The notes: generated from the sequence alone by a model not told the origin. Counted from the first letter of the stretch, positions 19,267 through 28,424 are shown. The stretch: DNA of 64,000 bases from Gemmatimonadota bacterium (GCA_021295785.1 JAGWBR010000011.1:1-64000); one strand, 5' to 3'. Numbers and translations are program-made.

Positions 19267-19867
19267 CGAACGGCGGCACCCAGGTGTGCCGGTCGTCGAA
19301 CCCCAGGATCCGCCAGCCGATCTGGTCCTGATTCCCTCCGTAGGAGGGGAGGGCGAACGTGCCGACCACCGTCAGCCACCGGACAAGCTCGAAAAACTCG
19401 CTCCCCTCAATGCGGCTCAGCAGATCGTCCTGGCGCTGTTGGGAAAGCTCCGAAAACAGCGGGGCGTTGTTGCCGCCAGGGTCGGTCGTGTCCGCTCCGG
19501 CGGGTTCGCCGGCGCTGCCCGCGGCTGCGACGAGCGCCTGCAGCTCGGAAAGCCCCCGCCGGGCCGCCGGCAGGTCCGGGGCGCGGAACGAGGCGAACGC
19601 CTGGTCGATGAAACGACCGATTCCAGCCTCGCGCGCACCGGGGGTATCGGTCTCAGGGATGATGCGGGCCGCAATGGCTTCCAGTTCGGTGAATTCGTGA
19701 GAGGTCAGGGATGCCAGTGGGCTGCCCGATGCCGCAGCCTCGCGTGCCTGGAGGGCGGCCGCCCTGAAAACGGGGGCCTGCAAAGCGAGCCACGCCCCGC
19801 CCGCGCCCGCTGCTCCGGCCCCAAGGAACCACCGTCTCGAATGAGTCAACCCGTCCCTGCTTTTCAT
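19235..19867 (-). CDS. Gluconate 2-dehydrogenase subunit 3 family protein (Tat-exported)
   Basis: A 210-residue small subunit. The N-terminus has a twin-arginine signal (SRRWFLGAGAAGAGGAWLALQ), so it is probably exported folded and may carry the GMC partner with it. The mature part has the family pattern FTELEAIAARIIPETDTPGAREAGIGRFID, followed by a helical body and the C-terminal YGGNQDQIGWRILGFDD motif. In known dehydrogenases of this type, subunit 3 is required for translocation and stability of the flavin subunit. It lies 51 bases downstream of batE on the same strand and could share its transcript. Confidence 0.87.
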   Translation of the reverse strand: MKSRDGLTHSRRWFLGAGAAGAGGAWLALQAPVFRAAALQAREAAASGSPLASLTSHEFTELEAIAARIIPETDTPGAREAGIGRFIDQAFASFRAPDLPAARRGLSELQALVAAAGSAGEPAGADTTDPGGNNAPLFSELSQQRQDDLLSRIEGSEFFELVRWLTVVGTFALPSYGGNQDQIGWRILGFDDRHTWVPPFGAYDGETEGG

Positions 19868-19918
19868 TGGCGGGGCAAAGATGCCGGAAGAGGCGCCGGC
19901 GGCGCAAACCTCCGGGAA

Positions 19919-20731
19919 TCAGATGGTTTCGGCGGTGTCGGCAGGGATCCAGCCCACCTGCCCGTCTTCCAGCACGATCTCAAGCCACCCGTCGGCCCTG
20001 CGGTCGATACGCACCACCGCGCCCTCGTGGATGGTGAACAGGCGCAGCGCGGGATCGTCCGAAGGCGCGCTCTGAACGGGAACCGACTCCGCGAGGAGCA
20101 CGGCCCGTTCGGTCTGTGCCATGCCCAGTTCTCTGACCGCCAGGTTGGCTCCCGTCAGTGCGGCGGCCGCCAAAGCTGTTGCGGCAAGGGGACGTACCCA
20201 CCGCCCCGCCCGGCGTGCCAAGAGGACCACGGCAAAAAGAACGCAGGCCGCGGCATACCCTCCTAGCGCGCCTCCAATCAAGAGGGGTCTCGGCGCGAGG
20301 TTAACGACCCAGCGGACGGCCTGGACTACCCAGAACTCGGGCAGCGGAATGATGTCATCCGCGGTGAGAGAACGGGCCAGCACCAGGTTCGCGCGGATGT
20401 TCTCGTCGCCGGGCGCCGCGCGGCGAGCCCGCTCGTAGTGCAGGATGGCGCTCCCCAACTTGCCCAGCCTGAAGTGGGCGTTGCCGATGTTGTAGTCGAG
20501 TGCGGGGCTGGAGAGTCCGGTGACTTGCACGGCCAGGTAGGCGCTCAGCGCCCCGGAGTAGTCTTCGGCCTGATAGAGCCGGTTCCCTTCGTGAAACAGG
20601 GCTTCCGCGTTGTCCTGGCCGAGCGCCGGGGGCTGCTCCTGGCCGAGAGGGTCCGGCTGGGCGCTGCTCGCCGGGGGGGCGAGTCCCGCTAAGGCGGCCC
20701 AGGTGAGGGCGAGCCCGAACGCCCGGCTCAC
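19919..20731 (-). CDS. batE: BatE-like protein: TPR region, membrane helices and SH3 domain
   Basis: A 270-residue protein, last of the Bat operon. After a signal peptide, TPR-like repeats span about residues 40-115 (AEALFHEGNRLYQAEDYSGALSAYL; YNIGNAHFRLGKLGSAILHYERA). Two hydrophobic segments follow (LLIGGALGGYAAACVLFAVVLL; PLAATALAAAALTGANLAV). The C-terminal 65 residues form a bacterial SH3-like domain ending GWLEIVLEDGQVGWIPADTAE. This order is the BatE layout. It overlaps batD by ATGA. The Bat system has been linked to aerotolerance and stress survival in Bacteroides and Leptospira; the molecular role is not settled. Confidence 0.85.
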   Translation of the reverse strand: MSRAFGLALTWAALAGLAPPASSAQPDPLGQEQPPALGQDNAEALFHEGNRLYQAEDYSGALSAYLAVQVTGLSSPALDYNIGNAHFRLGKLGSAILHYERARRAAPGDENIRANLVLARSLTADDIIPLPEFWVVQAVRWVVNLAPRPLLIGGALGGYAAACVLFAVVLLARRAGRWVRPLAATALAAAALTGANLAVRELGMAQTERAVLLAESVPVQSAPSDDPALRLFTIHEGAVVRIDRRADGWLEIVLEDGQVGWIPADTAETI

Positions 20732-22605
20732 CGGCGCGTCTCCCGCTCAAGGTCGGACAGCACCTTCCGGCAGTCGCGGAGAACGTCCTGCTGCCGTGAC
20801 GTGCCAGGCGTGCCGGGGGCAAAACGCTGCCGGTCGCACTCTTCCAGAAGTGCAACGAACCGGTCGGTCGTTGCGCCGGATGCCCCGCGCCCGCGCAGCT
20901 GATCGGGGAGCTTTGACCGAACCAGACCGGCCACGGCCACATCCAGTTTGTCTGCCGCGAACCCCTCCAGCGCCGCCGAAGCCTCGGCAAAGCAACCGCG
21001 CGAATCGGTTTCCTTGATGAGCGCATGGGCTCTGGCGAGCCGCTGTCGGGCTCTTCTGGAGGCCCTGCGGTCGCGGTGGGCGGCGCGGTCGGCACCCAGC
21101 CGGTCGCGCCGCCGCCTGAGTCCAGCCGCACCCGCGACCACCGCGGCGGGGGCAAGCAGGGCGGCCCAGAGCACAGCGCCGCCAACGGGCGAATCGCCGG
21201 GCCCGCGAAACCGTCCGGTCTGCAGGCTGATGAACCTGATGTCGTCCCTCAGGGTTTCGATGGAGGTCCGGGTCCGCCCTTCACCCCCGCCTGCCGCACC
21301 CGCGGCGCCACCCGTCACGACCAGCCGTGATGCGGGCGCCCGGGCGACCCGGTATTCGTCGGCATCGGGGTCGTAATAACCCATTTGAACGGCCGGGATC
21401 GTGATCAACCCCGGTTCCCGGGGGACCAGCACGAACTCGAATCGCCTGGAACCGGAAAGGCCACGCTCGCCACCGATCAGGGTTTCGGATGTCTCCGGGG
21501 GGAACGCCTCAACGGTGGCGGGGAAGTTGATAGACGGGGCAGGGAGGCCGCGCATGTTACCCCGGCCCTGCACGCGCACCGTCAGGGTGACGGCCTCGTT
21601 GGCGGCCACGCTGTCACGGTCGAGTTCGGCCGCGACAGCGAGGTCGCCAACGAGGCCCGTGAAATCGGGCGGCCGCCCGGCTTCGGGGAGCGGCAGCACG
21701 TCGATCTCCACCGGAGGCGTGGCTACCCCCACCGGCGCGGTGCGGCTGAACAGCGAGCTGCCGAAAGAACCCAGGCCCCCGAAGGGATTGCTGGAATCCT
21801 TCACCCTGGCTTCCATGGAGAGTGGTTCGAGAGTTTTGCGTCCGGTGCTTGTCGGGAAGAGCACGGTCCTCCGCACCACGGCCGATGCGTACTGAATGCC
21901 GCCGCGCTGAACCCTCTCTACCTGAAGCGGGCCGGCGAGATCCAGTTCCTCTACCCAGAATCCGGTGTAGGGGGGCAGGTCGGTGAAGTTGTAGCTGTCC
22001 ACGTCGCGTCGGGTGAACAACCGGTACTCCAACAGCACGGGTTCGTTGACGAGCACCTGCGTGCGAGCCGGTTCGGCAAGCATGAACAGTTCTGGCAGGC
22101 CCTCCCCGTCGCCGCCCGGCGCAGCTCCAACGGCGGGCTGACCACCGGCGGCACCGGGGCCCGCGGCCGAACCGCTGCTTGGCGGAGCGGCTTGGGCCAG
22201 AACCGAAAACTCAACCGGATCCGTGGACAACGCCTGCCCGCCAGCGCGCATTTGAAGGGACCCAATCTCAAACGTGCCCTCCCGAATGGCCTGGTACCGG
22301 AAGCGGACTTCGACCGACATCATTGTGACGCCGCCAGACATTTGAAACGAAGTCGAGCTGCTGCTGCCCCGGTAGCTGGCATGGGGAGAGAGGTCCGGTG
22401 CCGCGGGCCACTCCTCCAGACTTTGTACGCCGGAAACGTTCACGATCACCGAGAACAGATCGCCCGGGCGCGCCCGGGCCGGGTCGGTGTATGCGTAGGC
22501 AGACACGTCCTGGGCCCACGCACCCGTCGCGCCGGCAAGGCTGGCACCCAGCGAAATCGCAAGGCATGCGAGGCGGACGGCTCCCGGCCCGGACGCAGAA
22601 ATCAT
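20728..22605 (-). CDS. batD: BatD family protein
   Basis: A 625-residue protein with a signal peptide, several immunoglobulin-like beta domains and one or more transmembrane helices near residue 460 (VGGAVLWAALLAPAAVVAGAAGL). Family motifs are visible: ARPGDLFSVIVNVSG near the N-terminus, NEPVLLEYRLFTRRDV, and EAVTLTVRVQGRGNMRGLPAP. A Gly/Ala/Pro-rich linker (residues 135-165) separates early domains. The cytoplasmic C-terminus is helical. In this family the large domain is periplasmic. It lies between batC and batE with a 3-base gap and a 4-base overlap respectively, so all are cotranslated. Confidence 0.85.
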   Translation of the reverse strand: MISASGPGAVRLACLAISLGASLAGATGAWAQDVSAYAYTDPARARPGDLFSVIVNVSGVQSLEEWPAAPDLSPHASYRGSSSSTSFQMSGGVTMMSVEVRFRYQAIREGTFEIGSLQMRAGGQALSTDPVEFSVLAQAAPPSSGSAAGPGAAGGQPAVGAAPGGDGEGLPELFMLAEPARTQVLVNEPVLLEYRLFTRRDVDSYNFTDLPPYTGFWVEELDLAGPLQVERVQRGGIQYASAVVRRTVLFPTSTGRKTLEPLSMEARVKDSSNPFGGLGSFGSSLFSRTAPVGVATPPVEIDVLPLPEAGRPPDFTGLVGDLAVAAELDRDSVAANEAVTLTVRVQGRGNMRGLPAPSINFPATVEAFPPETSETLIGGERGLSGSRRFEFVLVPREPGLITIPAVQMGYYDPDADEYRVARAPASRLVVTGGAAGAAGGGEGRTRTSIETLRDDIRFISLQTGRFRGPGDSPVGGAVLWAALLAPAAVVAGAAGLRRRRDRLGADRAAHRDRRASRRARQRLARAHALIKETDSRGCFAEASAALEGFAADKLDVAVAGLVRSKLPDQLRGRGASGATTDRFVALLEECDRQRFAPGTPGTSRQQDVLRDCRKVLSDLERETRR

Positions 22606-22608
22606 TCG

Positions 22609-23460
22609 CTACCAGTCTTTGCGGGGGCGCACCCCGCGGGCGTCGGTCCGGGGGCGACGGTTCACTTCGTCCTGGTCTTCTTCAATTGCATCCAGGAGCC
22701 GCTCGGCCTCTTCGGGCGTCATCTCGCCTTCGCGGGGCTGGGGCGAGTCCTGGTCTTCCCGCGGGTCTTCCTGCTCCGGCGGCTGCTGCTGGCCCGACTG
22801 CTGGTCCCGCTGAAGGTGTTCGTCAGATTCTGACTGTTCGGGCTGTTGTTGCTGCCGGGAGTCTTGCTGGTCCTGCTGTCCCCGTTGGTCTTCCTTTTCT
22901 TCTTGATCCTGCTCCTGCTCCCCCTGCTGCTGATCTTGCTGCCGCGGAGGTTGTCGCTGGAGCATGGCCAGCACGCGTTCCAGGTTGTGCTTGGCGTCGG
23001 CGTGCGACGGATTTACGCGCAGGGCCTGTTTGTAGGCTTCCGCGCTCTCGGCCAGCTGACCGGAGTGGTACAGGGCACTCCCAGCGTTGTACCAGGCGTC
23101 GCTCGCCAGTTCCGGATCTTCCGAGGCAACCGCCTCGCCCCATGCCTCAAGGGCCGATTCGTAATCTCCCTGGCGGTAGAGGGCCGCGCCGTTGTTGAAC
23201 CGGACGACGTCCGACTGGGGGGCCTCGCGCAGCGCGTCCAGATACCGGGCCTGCGCTTCGTCAAAACGGCCTTCGCCGTAGAGCCGGTTGCCTTCTTCGT
23301 TGGCGGCGCGACCCGCCTGCCCGGCGACCGCCGCGGGCACTGGGCCCGAAAGCACCACGGCGGACACGACCGCCGCCCCCAGCACCCTCCGGTAAGCGGG
23401 CAGGGAGTCGCCACGCGAGCGATCTCGCTCAGCCCCGGTCCCGCGACCCGTGCGAATCAT
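22609..23460 (-). CDS. batC: BatC-like TPR protein with Gln/Glu-rich tail
   Basis: A 283-residue protein. A signal region is followed by three TPR units (residues about 52-165, such as ANEEGNRLYGEGRFDEAQARYLDAL). The next roughly 100 residues are almost only Gln, Glu, Asp, Arg and Pro, a low-complexity tail often seen in BatC. The ATG at 23460 lies inside the end of batB (32-base overlap) but is preceded by GGAGGAGG at good spacing, which supports it over later starts. TPR domains here probably mediate contacts with the VWA proteins BatA and BatB. Confidence 0.85.
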   Translation of the reverse strand: MIRTGRGTGAERDRSRGDSLPAYRRVLGAAVVSAVVLSGPVPAAVAGQAGRAANEEGNRLYGEGRFDEAQARYLDALREAPQSDVVRFNNGAALYRQGDYESALEAWGEAVASEDPELASDAWYNAGSALYHSGQLAESAEAYKQALRVNPSHADAKHNLERVLAMLQRQPPRQQDQQQGEQEQDQEEKEDQRGQQDQQDSRQQQQPEQSESDEHLQRDQQSGQQQPPEQEDPREDQDSPQPREGEMTPEEAERLLDAIEEDQDEVNRRPRTDARGVRPRKDW

Positions 23461-24535
23461 GCAAACCTCCTCCCCATTCTTCGTGATCCTGTCTTGAGCA
23501 CCGCCTGTCGGGAACCACTCCCTCCACCATCAACATCAACAGGGCAAATCCCAAGAACACTTGAAACTGCTCCTCGAACACGGTCACTCGCCGTTCGTCG
23601 TCCTCACCAGCTCGAAGGCCCTGGATCGTTTCCAACAACTCGGTCAGCTGCGTTCCGTCCGCTCCGCTCCGGTACACGCGTCCGCCCGTTGGCACAGCCA
23701 GCGATTCAAGCATGCCCGGATTGACGCGGGTCGTTACCACCGCACCCGACTCGTCGCGTTTGAACCCGCGCCTGCTGCCGGAAGCCGCGAACTCCGGGAT
23801 CGGCAGCCCCGATTCCGTGCCGATGGCGACGGCGTGAATCTCTACCCCGGCTGCCCGGGCCATCGCCGCGGCCTGGTCCACGCCTCCCTCGTGGTCCTCA
23901 CCGTCTGTAATGAGGACAATGACCCTCTGCGCTTGGTTCGCCGGGCTGGTCGAGGCGCCCTGACCCCCCTGCCGGGAGGCGTTTCGAAGCGCCTCCAGAG
24001 CCAGTTGCACGGCAGCGCCTATGTCGGTTCCCTGCACGGGCATCAGATCGGTATCCATCGCCCCCAGGAACAACCGGGCCGCGGCGTAGTCCGAGGTCAG
24101 GGGACTCTGCACGAACGCCTGCCCGCCAAAAGCCACAAGGCCGGCGCGGTCTCCGTCAAGAGCGCCGAGAATTCTCTGAATTTCGAGTTTCGCACGCCCG
24201 AGTCTGTTTGGCGATACGTCTTCGGCCAACATCGAAACCGAGAGATCCAGGGCAATCATGATGTCGGCACCCTCGCGCCGGACGGTTTCCACTCGCGTCC
24301 CGAACTGGGGCTGGGCGGCGGCCAGACCCGCGAGGGCACCCGCGCAGACTACGAGAGCCCTCCGAACCAGCCGGACCCGGGGATTGAGCGTCCCGGTCAG
24401 CCGGGCAACCAACTGCGAGTCCGCAAACTTCTCCAGCGCCCGCCGCCGGCCGGCTGCACCGCGCCAGTAGAGCAGTGCGAACAAAGGCGCCAGCGCAACC
24501 GCGGCCAGCCAGACGGGGGACGCGAAACGGAACAC
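23429..24535 (-). CDS. batB: BatB-like VWA domain membrane protein
   Basis: A 368-residue protein with two N-terminal transmembrane helices (about 8-24 and 60-75), a VWA domain and a C-terminal helix (FLGFALLMLMVEGVV). The metal-ion site is intact: DLSVS at residues 97-101, the Thr in PVQGTDIGAAV, and the Asp in VLITDGEDHEGG. The linker SPNRLGRAKLEIQRIL is shared with BatA, as expected for paralogs. The extreme C-terminus is charged and overlaps batC. The gene follows batA by 15 bases. Confidence 0.88.
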   Translation of the reverse strand: MFRFASPVWLAAVALAPLFALLYWRGAAGRRRALEKFADSQLVARLTGTLNPRVRLVRRALVVCAGALAGLAAAQPQFGTRVETVRREGADIMIALDLSVSMLAEDVSPNRLGRAKLEIQRILGALDGDRAGLVAFGGQAFVQSPLTSDYAAARLFLGAMDTDLMPVQGTDIGAAVQLALEALRNASRQGGQGASTSPANQAQRVIVLITDGEDHEGGVDQAAAMARAAGVEIHAVAIGTESGLPIPEFAASGSRRGFKRDESGAVVTTRVNPGMLESLAVPTGGRVYRSGADGTQLTELLETIQGLRAGEDDERRVTVFEEQFQVFLGFALLMLMVEGVVPDRRCSRQDHEEWGGGLHDSHGSRDRG

Positions 24536-24550
24536 GCTAATCTGCCCTGC

Positions 24551-25546
24551 TCACGGAAGCCGTCGCAAAAAGGTCTGACCCAGCAAAACCGCCCCAGTCA
24601 GCAAGAAAAGACCTGCCGCCAGCGGGAAGTGGAAGAGCTCGGCGTAGACCGTGTAGATTTCGGTATCGGCCTCCGAGGTCTCAAGTTGATCGATCTCTGC
24701 GTAGATGCGGGCAAGGCTCTGGTTGTCGGTGGCCCTGAAGTACCGCCCTCCGGTGATTTCGGCCACGTCGCGCAGGGTTTCTTCGTCTATCTGGAAATTG
24801 CCGGTTACGTACCGCCGACCGAACACCGGGTCATCGACGGGGATGCGTGCCGGCCCGTCGGACCCCGCGCCGATGGTGTATACGCGCACCCCGAGGGCTT
24901 GTGCTGCCTGTGCGGCGGTCCGCGGGTCGATCTCCCCCCGGTTATTCTGGCCGTCGGTCAGCAGCAAGACCAGCCTCGACTCGCCGGTGCTGTTCTCGAG
25001 CCGCTTGAGGGCGGTCGCAAGCCCGAGGCCGATGGCGGTCCCGTCGGGAGCCATGGAAACGTCAAGTTCCGCCAGCAGAAACTCCAGCGCGTTCTGGTCC
25101 AGAGTCGGTGGGGCCTGGGTAAACGCTTCGCCGCCGAACACGACCAGGCCGATACGGTCGTCAGGCCTGGCCCGAACGAACGACGACGCCACTTGCTTGG
25201 CGGCTTCCAGACGGTTGGGCGACAGATCCTCGGCCAGCATCGAACTGGAAATGTCCATCGCCAGAATGATGTCGACACCTTCGGTACGGACGGAGTAATT
25301 CGACGCCCCGCTCTGGGGCCGGGCCATGGCCGCCACAAGGGCAACAACGGCCGTGAGCCGCATCGCGAGCAAAAGGTGTCGGCGCCGGCCCGTCTTCTCG
25401 GCACCAGCCCTCCGAAGCAGGTCGAACCCGCTGTACCTGACGGCACCCCCCGGCCTGAGCGAACGAGACACGGGCCTCAGTGCAAGCAGCACCGCGGGTA
25501 CCAGCAGGAGCAGGAACCAGGGGTCTTCGAATCGAAGTATGGTCAT
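24551..25546 (-). CDS. batA: BatA-like VWA domain membrane protein
   Basis: A 331-residue protein with an N-terminal helix (WFLLLLVPAVLLAL), a second helix (residues 58-75), a VWA domain and a C-terminal helix before the stop. The metal-ion site is complete: DISSS at residues 98-102, Thr in APDGTAIGLGL, Asp in LLLTDGQNNRG. The ATG at 25546 overlaps the preceding stop as ATGA and matches the family N-terminus (MTILRFEDPWFLL). The same frame stays open far upstream, but that translation is Arg/Gly-rich shadow sequence of the preceding gene. Confidence 0.9.
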   Translation of the reverse strand: MTILRFEDPWFLLLLVPAVLLALRPVSRSLRPGGAVRYSGFDLLRRAGAEKTGRRRHLLLAMRLTAVVALVAAMARPQSGASNYSVRTEGVDIILAMDISSSMLAEDLSPNRLEAAKQVASSFVRARPDDRIGLVVFGGEAFTQAPPTLDQNALEFLLAELDVSMAPDGTAIGLGLATALKRLENSTGESRLVLLLTDGQNNRGEIDPRTAAQAAQALGVRVYTIGAGSDGPARIPVDDPVFGRRYVTGNFQIDEETLRDVAEITGGRYFRATDNQSLARIYAEIDQLETSEADTEIYTVYAELFHFPLAAGLFLLTGAVLLGQTFLRRLP

Positions 25547-26544
25547 GCCGCGGCTGCCTCTCCGGCCACCTCGTCGGCCGTCTCTTCCGTGGGGGGAGGG
25601 GGCGCCGTGGCCAGTACCAGCTGCCTGGCCTGCACCAGCCTCTCTCCGCAGGCTGCGGCCCCGGGGCGGTGCCTGGCGAACTTCACCAGATCGCACGACT
25701 GCAGAAACGACCGGATGCGGTGGTGTTCGTCCTGGAGGCGGTTCACCCGGCGGCCCCCGGCCCGGCGCAACCGATCCATGACCTCGCCCGTGGTCATTTC
25801 CAGCGCGCCCACGTCGAAGCCGTCCTCCATGTACTGGCGGAAAATCTGGGACACTTCGATGTGAAACTCCTTGATCCGCCCCCGCTGGACGAGCGGCGAC
25901 TGCTCCAACCGGTCCAGAGCCGAGAGCGCCGCCTCGTGGGCGGGGACGGCCGGCGCAAAAGGGCCGCGGGCGCCGTTTGCCGAGCGGTGCCGGAGAAGCC
26001 AGCGTCTCAGGAACAGGCCCCCCCCCACCACCGCAAGCAGAAGCAGGGCCCACGGCCACGCCAAAAGCCAGTTTCGGGCTATCGACCGCGGACCGCGCAC
26101 ATCGCGGAGGGTGTCTCCGGCATCCAGGCCGACGCTCATCACGCCGATCCCGACAGCGCCCGAAACCAAGCGTATGGTGTCGGGGGAATCCACGACCAGC
26201 ACCTCGACCGGTGGGAATTCCAGTTCCCCCAGCTCGAAGGCGGTCACGGTGATCCGCGCCTCGGTCCGGTCTGGCGCGACGGGCCGGAACGCCACGTGTG
26301 CAACCTCGAACGGTGCCACGCCGAACGTGTCGGGCCACAGCACTTCGGCACCGGGAGGATGGTCCACCAGGAAGCTCAGAATCAGCTGATCCCCAAGGTG
26401 CATCGCGGTGGTATCGGCCCGAACGGTAATCGCGGGTTCCGCGGCTTGAGACGAAGGCTCCGCGGCTTGCCCGGCCACGCCGGGGGCCAGAGCACCGGCC
26501 AACGCGGTCAGCGCCGCCAGCGCGTCGCCACCGGCCGGCATCAC
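25543..26544 (-). CDS. BatA-associated membrane protein (DUF4381-like position and layout)
   Basis: A 333-residue protein with a signal peptide, a beta-rich periplasmic part (residues about 40-160), a single helix (LLAWPWALLLLAVVGGGLFL) and a cytoplasmic helical domain (EFHIEVSQIFRQYMEDGFDVGALEMTTGEVMDRL). The last region resembles the C-terminal cytoplasmic part of proteins that sit between DUF58 and BatA in such operons. Sequence identity to a named family is not certain; position and layout are the main evidence. GTG start; both ends overlap neighbours by 4 bases. Confidence 0.65.
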   Translation of the reverse strand: MMPAGGDALAALTALAGALAPGVAGQAAEPSSQAAEPAITVRADTTAMHLGDQLILSFLVDHPPGAEVLWPDTFGVAPFEVAHVAFRPVAPDRTEARITVTAFELGELEFPPVEVLVVDSPDTIRLVSGAVGIGVMSVGLDAGDTLRDVRGPRSIARNWLLAWPWALLLLAVVGGGLFLRRWLLRHRSANGARGPFAPAVPAHEAALSALDRLEQSPLVQRGRIKEFHIEVSQIFRQYMEDGFDVGALEMTTGEVMDRLRRAGGRRVNRLQDEHHRIRSFLQSCDLVKFARHRPGAAACGERLVQARQLVLATAPPPPTEETADEVAGEAAAA

Positions 26545-27416
26545 GCGCGCGCCGCCCGTTCGCGGAAAAACCGCATAAGGGGCCGGACGTAGGGCTCACC
26601 CGGACTCAGATCGACCAAATCCACGCCCGACCGTTTGAACACCTCGTCGGTCTCGGCCCGCGCAAGCGCGACCGTCTGTTCAAACGCCCGCCGAAACCGT
26701 TTGCCGGACGTGTCAACCCACATCTGGTCGCCCGTTTCGGCATCCAGCAATTCCAGCATCCCAACATTGGGCAGCGTGCGTTCGTGACGATCGGTCACCC
26801 GGAAAGCGATCACGTCGTGCCGCCGGGCAGCGGCCGCCAGGGCCCGGTCGAACGGTGCCGAAGCGAAATCCGAGACCAGAAAAACCACGGCCCGGCGTTT
26901 CAGCACCTTGGACAAGTACTCCAGCGCGGTCCTGATGTCGGTTCCCCGGCCCGCGGGCTTGTGGTAGAGCATCTCCCTGAGCACTCGCAGCGCGTGGCGA
27001 CGGCCCTTGCGGGGCGGCACAAACTTCTCGGGGGTCTCGCTGAATATCAGCAGGCCGACCTTGTCGTTATTCTTGATCGCGCTGAACGCCAGGAGCGAGC
27101 AAACCTCGACCGCCAGCTCTCCCTTCACGCGTTCCCGCGTGCCGAAGCTGCCCGAGGCGCTGACGTCCACCGCCAGCACTACGGTGAGCTCGCGCTCTTC
27201 CTCGAACACCTTCACATGAGGGGCGCCGGTCCGGGCGGTGACGTTCCAGTCGATACTGCGGATGTCGTCGCCGTGGGTGTACTCGCGGACCTCGGCGAAG
27301 CTCATCCCGCGCCCCTTGAAGACCGAGTGGTACTCCCCGGAGAACACATCGTTGACCAGTCCGCGGGTCCTGATCTCGATGCGGCGAACGTGTCGAAGAA
27401 TCTCGCGCGCAATCAC
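26541..27416 (-). CDS. DUF58 domain-containing protein
   Basis: A 291-residue cytoplasmic protein with the DUF58 signature GRGMSFAEVREYTHGDDIRSIDWNVTAR and a VWA-like fold (LAVDVSASGSFG; VFLVSDF). The first Ser of the VWA metal site is present (DVSAS). It occurs between moxR and the bat genes, the normal position. MoxR ATPases and DUF58/VWA proteins are thought to work as chaperone pairs that activate or assemble metalloenzymes or membrane complexes. GTG start; 4-base overlap with the next gene. Confidence 0.92.
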   Translation of the reverse strand: MIAREILRHVRRIEIRTRGLVNDVFSGEYHSVFKGRGMSFAEVREYTHGDDIRSIDWNVTARTGAPHVKVFEEERELTVVLAVDVSASGSFGTRERVKGELAVEVCSLLAFSAIKNNDKVGLLIFSETPEKFVPPRKGRRHALRVLREMLYHKPAGRGTDIRTALEYLSKVLKRRAVVFLVSDFASAPFDRALAAAARRHDVIAFRVTDRHERTLPNVGMLELLDAETGDQMWVDTSGKRFRRAFEQTVALARAETDEVFKRSGVDLVDLSPGEPYVRPLMRFFRERAARA

Positions 27417-27434
27417 GCCACCACCGTCGATGGC

Positions 27435-28424
27435 CTAGGGAACCTCGATCGTGTCAAGGATGCGACCCACCAGGTCGTCGCTCGAAATCTCTTCCGCTTC
27501 GGCCTCGTAGGTGACCAGCACGCGGTGCCGAAGCACGTCGGGGGCCACCGACCGGACATCCTCCGGGGTCACGTAACCCCGGCGGCGCAGGAACGCGTGT
27601 GCCCGGGCCGCCCGCGCCAGGCAAATGCTGGCCCGGGGAGACGCCCCGTATGCGATCAGGTCGGTCAGGTCGGCCAGACCGTGTCCGGCCGGTTCACGCG
27701 ACGAAAACACCAGTTCGACGATATAACGCTCCACCTGCGCGTCCATGTAAATCAGGTTGGCGGCCCGGCGGGCGCTGAGGATCTCGTCGGAAGTCGCGAC
27801 GGGTTTCGCAGACGGCACGCTTCCGCCGGACATGCGCCGCAGGATTGACAGCTCTTCGCGTTTGTTCGGATAGTCCACCCGCAGCTTCAGCATGAATCGG
27901 TCGACCTGCGCCTCGGGCAGCGGGTAGGTGCCCTCCTGCTCGATGGGGTTCTGGGTGGCCAGGACCAGAAAGGGCTCTTCCAGCGGGTATGTGGCGTCTC
28001 CGATGGTGACGGTTCGCTCCTGCATGGCCTCCAGCAGGGCCGACTGCACCTTGGCCGGCGAGCGGTTGATCTCGTCGGCCAGGATGATGTTCGAGAAGAT
28101 CGGCCCCTTCTTCGTCTTGAAGTCGCCGCCCCGGGGATCGTAGATCAACGTCCCGATCAGGTCGGCGGGCAGCAGGTCGGGCGTAAACTGGATACGCTGA
28201 AAACCGGTACTGAGCGCGCCGGCCAGCGTTCGCACGGTCAGCGTCTTGGCCAGCCCCGGCACGCCTTCCATCAGAACGTGCCCTCCCGCCAGCATCCCGA
28301 TCAGCAGCCGCTCGACCATATGACTCTGGCCCACGATCACACCGGCTATCTCGGACAGGAGGCGCTCCACGAAAGCGCTCTCCTGCTCGATTCTTGCCTG
28401 GATTACTTCGATGTCGCCGCTCAT
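27435..28424 (-). CDS. moxR: MoxR family AAA+ ATPase
   Basis: A 329-residue ATPase. Walker A GVPGLAKT (residues 54-61), Walker B IILADEIN (113-120), sensor region FLVLATQNPIEQEGTYPLPEAQ and the arginine-finger segment DRFMLKL are all intact. The lid domain ends with ARAHAFLRRRGYVTPEDVR. It heads the Bat operon; GGTAGGAC precedes the ATG. The protein should hydrolyse ATP to drive conformational work on the VWA proteins encoded downstream. Confidence 0.95.
   Translation of the reverse strand: MSGDIEVIQARIEQESAFVERLLSEIAGVIVGQSHMVERLLIGMLAGGHVLMEGVPGLAKTLTVRTLAGALSTGFQRIQFTPDLLPADLIGTLIYDPRGGDFKTKKGPIFSNIILADEINRSPAKVQSALLEAMQERTVTIGDATYPLEEPFLVLATQNPIEQEGTYPLPEAQVDRFMLKLRVDYPNKREELSILRRMSGGSVPSAKPVATSDEILSARRAANLIYMDAQVERYIVELVFSSREPAGHGLADLTDLIAYGASPRASICLARAARAHAFLRRRGYVTPEDVRSVAPDVLRHRVLVTYEAEAEEISSDDLVGRILDTIEVP

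Noticed and set aside
22609-22960. The Gln/Glu-rich end of BatC as a frameshift artefact
   Set aside because: The tail reads through in frame to a sensible stop, and Gln/Glu-rich tails are normal in BatC proteins.
21385-25864. Very long plus-strand open frames opposite the bat genes
   Set aside because: They mirror GC-rich codon usage of the Bat genes and contain no recognisable domain. The minus-strand frames carry VWA, TPR and BatD motifs.
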